Assembly: GCA_945882655.1 (NCBI GenBank)
Contig: CAMCWL010000002.1
Coordinates: forward strand, 1-55,883
DNA length: 55,883 nt
Reading direction: 5' to 3'
DNA from: Opitutus sp. GAS368
Lineage (GTDB): Bacteria; Verrucomicrobiota; Verrucomicrobiia; Opitutales; UBA953
Shown: positions 49,397-55,883 of the stretch, one piece after another
How the letters are laid out: each line of letters begins with the position of its first letter
Numbering within the stretch: the stretch's first letter is position 1
The notes under the pieces: generated by a model
The model's input: only the letters and a program-made list of their open reading frames with translations
Databases searched by the model: none
What the model was told of the DNA's origin: nothing
Program-made: the position numbers and the translations under genes

Positions 49397-49497
49397 GACG
49401 GGAAGGTGTCGTCGCCGCCCCTCGCCTGCAAACGGATTTTCGATTTCAGACTTTGAACCCTTCAGTAAACCGCCGATGCTGGGCGTCACTGCACCCC

Positions 49498-50811
49498 ATG
49501 GACCGCCGCGAGTTTCTTAACCTCACCGCCCTAGGTTCGCTGGGTGCCGTTGGTCTCTCTGGCTGTGCGGGCGGCGGTGGTGGCAGTGGCTACGCCGGCC
49601 CCTTGCCCGTCGCGCAGGCTCCGGTCGCGCCACTCACCGGCAAGGTCATGCTCGGCATCGATGTGCTCGCGGCGGAAGGCTTCGCCCGCCTTAAGGGCCT
49701 GCGCTGCGGCCTGGTGACGCACCGTGCCGGCGTTAACGGTCTCGGTCAGCGTACCGCCGACGTGCTGGCCCGCGCCCCCGGCGTGAAACTCGTCAAACTT
49801 TTCGGTCCGGAGCACGGTATCGACGGCGTGGCGAAAGCTGACGTATCCGTCGGGCATGCGAAGGATGCACGCACGGGTCTACCCGTCTATTCGCTCTACG
49901 GCGCGACGCGTCGCCCGACGCCGGAGATGCTCTCCGGGCTCGATGTGATCGTGATCGATTTCCAAGACATCGGCGTCCGCTCCTATACCTACATCAGCTG
50001 CATGCGGTACGTGATTGAAGCGTGTTTCTCGCTTCCTCGTCCCGTGCGCGTGGTCGTCCTCGACCGACCGAACCCGCTCGGCGGCGAGAAGGTCGATGGT
50101 CCATTCCTCGATCGCAAGTGGCGTAGTTACGTGGGTGCGTACGAGACCCCATATGTTCACGGCCTCACCATCGGTGAAATTGCGCGCTGGGCCGTGGCCA
50201 CGCCTGGAGTTCTTGAGCTCGATGAAGCGACGCGCCGCCGCGGCACGCTCGAGGTGGTCAACCTGCGCGGTTGGCGCCGTTCGATGACCTGGAATCTCAC
50301 CGGCCTGAACTGGACGGCGACCTCGCCAATGATCAACAGTTCCAAGGCTGCCCTCGGTTATGCGATGAGTGGCCTCGGCTGCATGGATTCCGGCTTCAGC
50401 CACAGTTCACCCGCTGATCAGAACTTCCGTTTCCTGACTTATCCGCGCCGCAAGGCCGCCGACCTCATGGCCGCCTTCGGCAACGCCGTGCCGGGCCTCG
50501 TGCTGCAACCGCAGCAACAGGCGGACGGCACGCAGGGCGTCTACCTCGCCGTGGGCGATTGGCCGCAGCTGCGCCCTACCGCGATCTCACTATTCATGCT
50601 CCGCCAGGCGTGCGCCTGGGCGCCGAACCCGTTCGTCGGCCTAAGCACCGGCAAGCGTGAGCTCTTCATTAAGCACCTCGGCAGCGAGGCGTTCTTCGAT
50701 GAACTGCGCACGCAGGGCGCGCGGATCGACCTCGCCCGCTGGATGAAGCGCTGGGACGGCGACGCCGCGGCCTTCCGCGCGCGCACCGCTCCGTTCCGCC
50801 TCTACGCTTGA
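49498..50811 (+). CDS. DUF1343/NamZ-like exo-beta-N-acetylmuramidase, Tat-type lipoprotein signal
   Basis: RREFLNLTALGSLGAVGLSGC; KLFGPEHGIDGVAKADVSVGHAKDARTGLPVYSLYG, VIDFQDIGVRSYTYISCM, LDRPNPLGG. Confidence 0.88.
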   Translation: MDRREFLNLTALGSLGAVGLSGCAGGGGGSGYAGPLPVAQAPVAPLTGKVMLGIDVLAAEGFARLKGLRCGLVTHRAGVNGLGQRTADVLARAPGVKLVKLFGPEHGIDGVAKADVSVGHAKDARTGLPVYSLYGATRRPTPEMLSGLDVIVIDFQDIGVRSYTYISCMRYVIEACFSLPRPVRVVVLDRPNPLGGEKVDGPFLDRKWRSYVGAYETPYVHGLTIGEIARWAVATPGVLELDEATRRRGTLEVVNLRGWRRSMTWNLTGLNWTATSPMINSSKAALGYAMSGLGCMDSGFSHSSPADQNFRFLTYPRRKAADLMAAFGNAVPGLVLQPQQQADGTQGVYLAVGDWPQLRPTAISLFMLRQACAWAPNPFVGLSTGKRELFIKHLGSEAFFDELRTQGARIDLARWMKRWDGDAAAFRARTAPFRLYA

Positions 50812-52725
50812 TCAGTAGGAGCGGCCCTCGCGCTTCTCCCAGTAGTTGATGTAGGCTTGGTTGAGCACGCCGAGACCACCCGGTGTCGGGTAGTCGCCGG
50901 TGAAGTACCAATCACCGCGACTCTTTGGGCAAGCCTTGTGCAAAGAGTCGATCTTCTGGAAGACGAGGACGAGCTCACCCTTCCAGGAGCTCTTCGAAGG
51001 ATAGACCAGCTCGGCGGCCTTGGCGGCGATCTCGATTTCCGTGAAGGCGTCGTAGATCCGCTTCACGTGGTTCTGCATCTCCTTCGTCGGCTTCTTCGAC
51101 TGCGCGACGCAATCCTCGTAGACTTCGCGGAGTAGGTCCGTCTTGCCGCGTTCTTTGCAGAGCGCGACGGTGGCCTGGAAGGCGAGGAACTTGCCCATCT
51201 CCGACATGTCGATGCCGTAGCAGTCCGGGTAGCGGATCTGCGGGGCGGTCGAGGCGATGACGATGCGCTTCGGGTTCGGGCGGGCGAGGATGCGCAGGAT
51301 GGACTGGCGGAGGGTCGTGCCACGGACAATCGAGTCGTCGACGCAGACGAGCGTGTCGCCGTCGCGGACGGTACCGTAGGAGATGTCGTAGACGTGCGAA
51401 GCCATCTGCATGCGATTCTTCTCCTGGGAGATGAACGTGCGCAGCTTGACGTCTTTGTGGGCGACCTTCTCACCGCGCGGCCAGCCGCCGAGCACGAGTT
51501 TGTCGATGAGGGCTTCGTCGAGTTTTCCGGCGCGTTGGGCGTCGATGAGTTTATCGCGGACCTGCGAGCGGCGGCGCTTTCGGAGTTCTTCCATCAGGCC
51601 GTACCAGGCGATTTCCGCCGTGTTCGGGATGTAGGAGAAGACCGCGTTATCGTGGTCGTCGCGAATCTGTGCGATGACGTCGTCGGCGAGGGCGGCGCCG
51701 AGGGCCTTGCGTTCAGCGTAGATTTCCGGGTCGTTTCCGCGCGAGAAGTAGATGCGTTCGAAGGAGCAGGAGCGGGTCTCGCCGGGGGCGTGGAAGGACT
51801 CGATTGAATGACGGCCGTCGGCCTTCATGATCAATGCCGAGCCCGGAGGCAGCTCATGTACGTCTTCCTGATTCACTCCGACGATGGTCATTAGCGCGAC
51901 ACGCTCGGAGGCGACGGCGATAAGGTCTTCGGTGCGGGCGTACCAGCAAGGGCGGATGCCGTTCGGGTCGCGGATGACGAAGCTGTCGCCGTTGCCGATG
52001 AGACCGGCGATGGCGTAGCCGCCGTCCCAGTTCTTGGCGGCTTTGCGCAGGACATTACCGATGTCCATGTGCTTGGAGATTTCGGACTGCACCGCGGTGC
52101 CTTCGAGTCCCTGGTCCTTGAAGGCCTTGAAGAGGCGATCGTGTTCTTCGTCTAGCCAGAAGCCGATCTCCTCGAGAATCGATTGCGTGTCGGTCGAGTA
52201 GATGACGTGCGCTCCGCGCTCCGTGAGCGAAGAGTTGAGCTCGCTGGTGTTCGTTAGGTTGAAATTGCCGGCGACGAGCAGGTTGCGGGTCGGCCAGATC
52301 GACTTACGGGCGTAAGGGTGGCAGGAGACCGAGTCGAAGTTACCCGAGGTGCCGTAGCGGAGGTGGCCGAGGAGGAGTTCGCCGCCGAAGTCAAAATGTC
52401 GCTTAACCGTTTCCGGGAATTCGGGGACGATGACCCCTTCGCGCATCTTGTCGGAGTAGGTCTTGATCTGGCGGGTGAAGATTTGGGTCAGGCCTTGGGC
52501 GCCAATCTCGCGGTCGCGGAAGAGGAAGGCCTCGCCGTTTTCGGCGCCAATCTTGACGCAACCGATACCCGCGCCGTCCTGGCCGCGGTTGTGCTGCTTC
52601 TCCATCAGGAGGAAGAGCTGGTTGAAGCCGTGGAGCGGAGTGCCGTACTTCTCCTGATACCATTTCAGGTCCTTGGTCAGCCGGACAAGGGCAATGCCGC
52701 ATTCGTGCCTTAAAGAGTCGCTCAT
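50812..52725 (-). CDS. purF: Amidophosphoribosyltransferase (long form)
   Basis: HECGIALV (catalytic Cys after short propeptide), QHNRGQDGAG, GHLRYGTSG, DDSIVRGTTLRQSI; 637 aa. Confidence 0.95.
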   Translation of the reverse strand: MSDSLRHECGIALVRLTKDLKWYQEKYGTPLHGFNQLFLLMEKQHNRGQDGAGIGCVKIGAENGEAFLFRDREIGAQGLTQIFTRQIKTYSDKMREGVIVPEFPETVKRHFDFGGELLLGHLRYGTSGNFDSVSCHPYARKSIWPTRNLLVAGNFNLTNTSELNSSLTERGAHVIYSTDTQSILEEIGFWLDEEHDRLFKAFKDQGLEGTAVQSEISKHMDIGNVLRKAAKNWDGGYAIAGLIGNGDSFVIRDPNGIRPCWYARTEDLIAVASERVALMTIVGVNQEDVHELPPGSALIMKADGRHSIESFHAPGETRSCSFERIYFSRGNDPEIYAERKALGAALADDVIAQIRDDHDNAVFSYIPNTAEIAWYGLMEELRKRRRSQVRDKLIDAQRAGKLDEALIDKLVLGGWPRGEKVAHKDVKLRTFISQEKNRMQMASHVYDISYGTVRDGDTLVCVDDSIVRGTTLRQSILRILARPNPKRIVIASTAPQIRYPDCYGIDMSEMGKFLAFQATVALCKERGKTDLLREVYEDCVAQSKKPTKEMQNHVKRIYDAFTEIEIAAKAAELVYPSKSSWKGELVLVFQKIDSLHKACPKSRGDWYFTGDYPTPGGLGVLNQAYINYWEKREGRSY

Positions 52726-52777
52726 CGCAGGCCTCGGAGTTTGCCCACTCGGCGCGCGTCCTGTCCAGCGCTTACTA

Positions 52778-53830
52778 TTAAGAGCGCAAGACTCGGTCGA
52801 GCCGGGCGAGGCTTTCGCCGATCAGGCCGGCCATGTCCGTGTGTTGCCGGAAGGCCGGATCGCGGTGGTATTCGGCCAGACCGTCGGCCAGTTCCTTCGC
52901 CTTTTCGTTACTAGTGAGGGGGTTGGACCGCATGGCGGCCAGGAGGTCCTTGACCCGGTCAGGTGCGGCGAGGTGGCGGCGGTGGATCAGCGACTGTTCT
53001 TCGCGGCGGTACTGGGCGGCGGAGGCGGCGTTGATATGCTTGGCGCAGAGCTGGGCGAAGGGGCGGTTCTCCTTAAACGAGCCCGGGAGGTAGAACCGCA
53101 GGCGCCCATCGTAGCTCTGTTGGTCGAAGTCCATGGCGCGCACGCGGATGGCGGTTGAGTCGAAGTCTGGGGTCACGGCGATGACGAAGTTATAAGCGCG
53201 CATGTCGCCGAGGAGGCGCACGAGGCAGCGTTCCTCGAACTTGATGAGCTCCTTGGCGAGTCGCACCGGGTGGTGACCGTCGGCGGCGAGCCACTTTTCG
53301 GCGAAAATATCGCCGGGAATACCGGTGACGTGCTCCTCAACCAGGGTCTCTTCCCAGGTGAGGTAGAGCATGCGGTTCGGCGAGAGCAGGTGCTCGAGCT
53401 CGAGACCGCAGACGCGCGAGGCGTCCCCAACCTTTACGTAGAAATAATCTTGGTTCTCGTTATAGGCGTTGACGATGCGCACGCGGAACGGCTGCGAGTT
53501 GCCAAAAGAGCAGAAGTCGATGCGGTCTACGTAGACGTGGCTGAAGACCTTCATGCCGCCTTCGCCGCGGAGGAGCGCGTACGTCTCCAGCAAACCCTGG
53601 GAAAGGTGGCTCATGACTTCGGGCGGATACGCGACGGTTTCCCAGAGCGTGTCCTTGCCGCGTTCGAGTAAAGGCATCGCGGCGGTGAAGTCGCGCAGCT
53701 CCGCATAAGTGACTGGCAAGGGGACTTCGCGGCCTTCGCGCGAGAGGTAGGCGCGGAGTTCGGCGCCGATCGGATAGGCCGGCTTGCGGTTCGTCCGCTT
53801 GAATTCAGCTTCGGATCCGGCGGCGTCCAT
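52778..53830 (-). CDS. Conserved-looking hypothetical protein, 350 aa
   Basis: Long ORF with normal codon structure; no recognised domain. Contains EERCLVRLLGDMRAYNFVIAVTPDFDSTAIRVRAMDFDQQSYDGR. Confidence 0.75.
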   Translation of the reverse strand: MDAAGSEAEFKRTNRKPAYPIGAELRAYLSREGREVPLPVTYAELRDFTAAMPLLERGKDTLWETVAYPPEVMSHLSQGLLETYALLRGEGGMKVFSHVYVDRIDFCSFGNSQPFRVRIVNAYNENQDYFYVKVGDASRVCGLELEHLLSPNRMLYLTWEETLVEEHVTGIPGDIFAEKWLAADGHHPVRLAKELIKFEERCLVRLLGDMRAYNFVIAVTPDFDSTAIRVRAMDFDQQSYDGRLRFYLPGSFKENRPFAQLCAKHINAASAAQYRREEQSLIHRRHLAAPDRVKDLLAAMRSNPLTSNEKAKELADGLAEYHRDPAFRQHTDMAGLIGESLARLDRVLRS

Positions 53831-53832
53831 CG

Positions 53833-54354
53833 TCAGTCGAGATTAGGACGGTCGCGGGTCTCTTCGACGATCATCTGGAGCGGCTGGCCCGGGTGGCATT
53901 CGGCGCGATAGGCCATGAAGCCGCGACGGTGTTCGTCGTAGACAGGCCAGAGCAGGGTGCGGTCGGTCTCCGGGATGGCGGTGCGGTCCAATTCTTCGCG
54001 GGCGAAGAAGCCGAATTTCCCTTCGTCAATCGTCTGTGGGAGTCCCGTCAGCGGCTTGCGACAGTCGAAGAGGAACATCAGCCAGTGCGATTGGCCTTCG
54101 TAGCCCTTTTCGGAGATCATGCCGAAGAGATGGAGATCCTCGGTCGTCACCTTCGCACCGGTCTCTTCTTCGGTCTCGCGGACGGCGCATTCGAAAGGGG
54201 ATTCGCCCGTGGCCATCTCGAGTTTGCCGCCGATGGGGCTCCAGCAGCCGATGTTGGGCGCCTTGGTGCGCTGGATCAGTAAGAGCCGTCCGGCCTCGTC
54301 ATGCATGAAGACGAGGACGCTGATTTTGAAGGGTAGGGGAGCACCGGCGGACAT
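53833..54354 (-). CDS. NUDIX hydrolase
   Basis: Nudix box GGKLEMATGESPFECAVRETEEETGAKV. Confidence 0.93.
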   Translation of the reverse strand: MSAGAPLPFKISVLVFMHDEAGRLLLIQRTKAPNIGCWSPIGGKLEMATGESPFECAVRETEEETGAKVTTEDLHLFGMISEKGYEGQSHWLMFLFDCRKPLTGLPQTIDEGKFGFFAREELDRTAIPETDRTLLWPVYDEHRRGFMAYRAECHPGQPLQMIVEETRDRPNLD

Positions 54355-54403
54355 GGACTCCACCTTGTGGGCGGGCTTCGACGGCACAACCCCGGAGTGC
54401 TCT

Positions 54404-55396
54404 TTAGGCGGCCAAGATGGCGTCGATCCGCTTCAGTTCATCAGAGGCGAACGGAGCGGAATGAGCGGCGGCCACGCACTGCTCGAGTTGGCCCACCTTG
54501 CTGGCGCCGATGATCGCGGTGGTCACACGCTTGTCGCGGAGGACCCAGGCCAAGGCCATCGAAGCGAGGGGCCGCCCGCGCTCTTCCGCGACCTTGGCAA
54601 GCTGGCGAACTTTATCCATGCGGACGGCGTCCACTTGTTCTGGGCGTAGGAAGCCGTGAACCTTGCCAGCCCGAGCGTCGGCCGGGATGCCCTGGAGGTA
54701 TCGGTCAGTGAGCATGCCTTGAGCCAGGGGAGAGAAAATCGCGCAGCCGATGCCCTCCTTCTCGACGGTGTCGAGCAGGCCAGCTTCTGGGGTGCGCTCG
54801 AACATGCTGTACTTGGGTTGATGCACGACGCAGGGCGTGCCGAGGTCGCGGAGGATGGCGCAAGCCCGGGCGGTATCGGCCGGGTTATAGTTGGAGATGG
54901 CGGCGTAGAGGGCCTTGCCCGAGCGGACGGCGTGGGCGAGCGCCCCCATGGTTTCTTCCATCGGGGTGTTCGGGTCGCGCCGGTGACTATAGAAGATATC
55001 GACGTACGGGAGCCCCATCCGCTTCAGCGACTGGTCCAGGGAGGCGAGCAGGTATTTGCGCGAGCCAAAGTCGCCATGCGGGCCAGGCCACATGGTATAG
55101 CCCGCCTTGGTCGAGATGATCAGCTCGTCGCGATAGGCGCCGAGGTCTTCACGGAGGATGCGACCGAAGGTTTCCTCGGCCGAACCGGGGATTGGTCCGT
55201 AGTTGTTCGCGAGGTCGAAGTGGGTGACCCCGAGGTCGAAGGCCCGTAAAGCGATCGCGCGGGCGTTGGCGAAGTCGTCGACGCTCCCGAAGTTGTGCCA
55301 TAGGCCGAGCGAGATCTTGGGGAGGTGCAGCCCAGACTTGCCGCAACGCGCCTGGAACGACGGGTGGGCGTAGCGAGCAGGGTCGGCTTGGTACAT
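54404..55396 (-). CDS. Aldo/keto reductase (YghZ/Gpr-like)
   Basis: ISLGLWHNFG, GVTHFDLANNYGPIPGSAEETFGRIL, IISTKAGYTMWPGPHGDFGSRKYLLASLDQSLKRMGLPYVDIFYSHR. Confidence 0.93.
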   Translation of the reverse strand: MYQADPARYAHPSFQARCGKSGLHLPKISLGLWHNFGSVDDFANARAIALRAFDLGVTHFDLANNYGPIPGSAEETFGRILREDLGAYRDELIISTKAGYTMWPGPHGDFGSRKYLLASLDQSLKRMGLPYVDIFYSHRRDPNTPMEETMGALAHAVRSGKALYAAISNYNPADTARACAILRDLGTPCVVHQPKYSMFERTPEAGLLDTVEKEGIGCAIFSPLAQGMLTDRYLQGIPADARAGKVHGFLRPEQVDAVRMDKVRQLAKVAEERGRPLASMALAWVLRDKRVTTAIIGASKVGQLEQCVAAAHSAPFASDELKRIDAILAA

Positions 55397-55520
55397 GGAT
55401 ACAATCAAGCGGGCATGCGTCTTTTTAGCCAGCGGTAAAAACCAAAGGAACCTGCCGAATTGCGGCACGCGTGACGAAATCGTGACACCTTTCTCGCCGC
55501 GCAAGCGCAGAAAAACACTT

Positions 55521-55536
55521 TGGCACGGTCAATGCT
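55521..55536 (+). promoter_or_regulatory. Sigma-54 (-24/-12) promoter
   Basis: TGGCACG-GTCA-ATGCT versus consensus TGGCACG-N4-TTGCW, 39 bp upstream of the porin ATG. Confidence 0.72.
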
Positions 55537-55574
55537 CCAAGGGAATCGCACTCAAGCACCAACCAAAACACTAC

Positions 55575-55883
55575 CATGAAGTCCCACACCAAACTCGCCG
55601 TAGCGTTCCTCGCTGCTGCTTCCTCCATCGCCGCTCACGCCGCTGCCGCTCCCTCGGCGTTCACCTCCACGGGCAACGTCGCCTTCACCAGCGACTACGT
55701 CTTCCGCGGCATCACGCAGAATGGCGGCAAGACTGCCCTCCAGGGCGGCTTCGACGTCGCGCACACCTCCGGCCTCTCGGCTGGCGTCTGGGCTTCGAAC
55801 GTCAACTGGGCTAACACCACCCTCGAAGTGGATCTCTATGCCAACTACGGCTTCAGCCTGAGCAAGGATTTCTCCGCCACCGT
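55575..55883 (+). CDS. TorF-family (TIGR02001-like) putative porin, truncated by window end
   Basis: Signal peptide then STGNVAFTSDYVFRGITQNGGKTALQGGFDVAHTSGLSAGVWASNVNW, typical of this outer-membrane family. Confidence 0.85.

Noticed and set aside
1-55883. CRISPR arrays, insertion sequences, prophage, integrons or defence islands
   Set aside because: No regularly spaced repeats, transposase, integrase, Cas, restriction or phage proteins recognised on either strand.

Overview
This high-GC bacterial chromosomal segment is mostly ordered housekeeping genes. Gene content and the short overlapping operons look like Verrucomicrobiota/Opitutae, but that is inference without a search. Recognisable genes, left to right: feoB(partial)-feoA, POT peptide transporter, xth, guaB, menC-menE, kdsA, polX, gmk, queG, coaC, gnd, a four-gene DevABC/MacAB-like efflux operon with a NodT/TolC-type outer-membrane factor, an aquaporin-like MIP channel, a GH-like TIM-barrel protein, a PLP enzyme and lysA, mnmE-mnmG, phoB-phoR, tRNA-Gly(GCC), a hemX-hemA-ntrC-pstS-like operon, DUF5069, LMW-PTP, a lone RelE-like protein, pssA, dnaN, a tyrA-(aroA::cmk fusion)-plsC operon, a SUMF1-like protein, capD-like, purE-purK, prmA, purN, a NamZ/DUF1343 lipoprotein, purF, NUDIX, an aldo/keto reductase, and the start of a TorF-type porin. 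No CRISPR array, transposon, prophage or rRNA was seen. The strongest non-gene signals are: (i) two identical perfect parS-like 16-mers TGTTCCACGTGGAACA, one in-frame inside mnmG (encoding FHVEQ in an apparent loop insertion) and one just after mnmG, with no rsmG/parA/parB next to them; (ii) a palindromic cluster of DnaA-box-like 9-mers upstream of dnaN; (iii) a near-consensus sigma-54 -24/-12 promoter before the TorF porin, with a GAFTGA-type sigma-54 activator elsewhere in the window; (iv) a Fur-box-like palindrome abutting feoA. I do not see a clear new defence or mobile system. The best candidates for something under-described are the origin/partition-like layout, the sigma-54 porin and several odd protein architectures.
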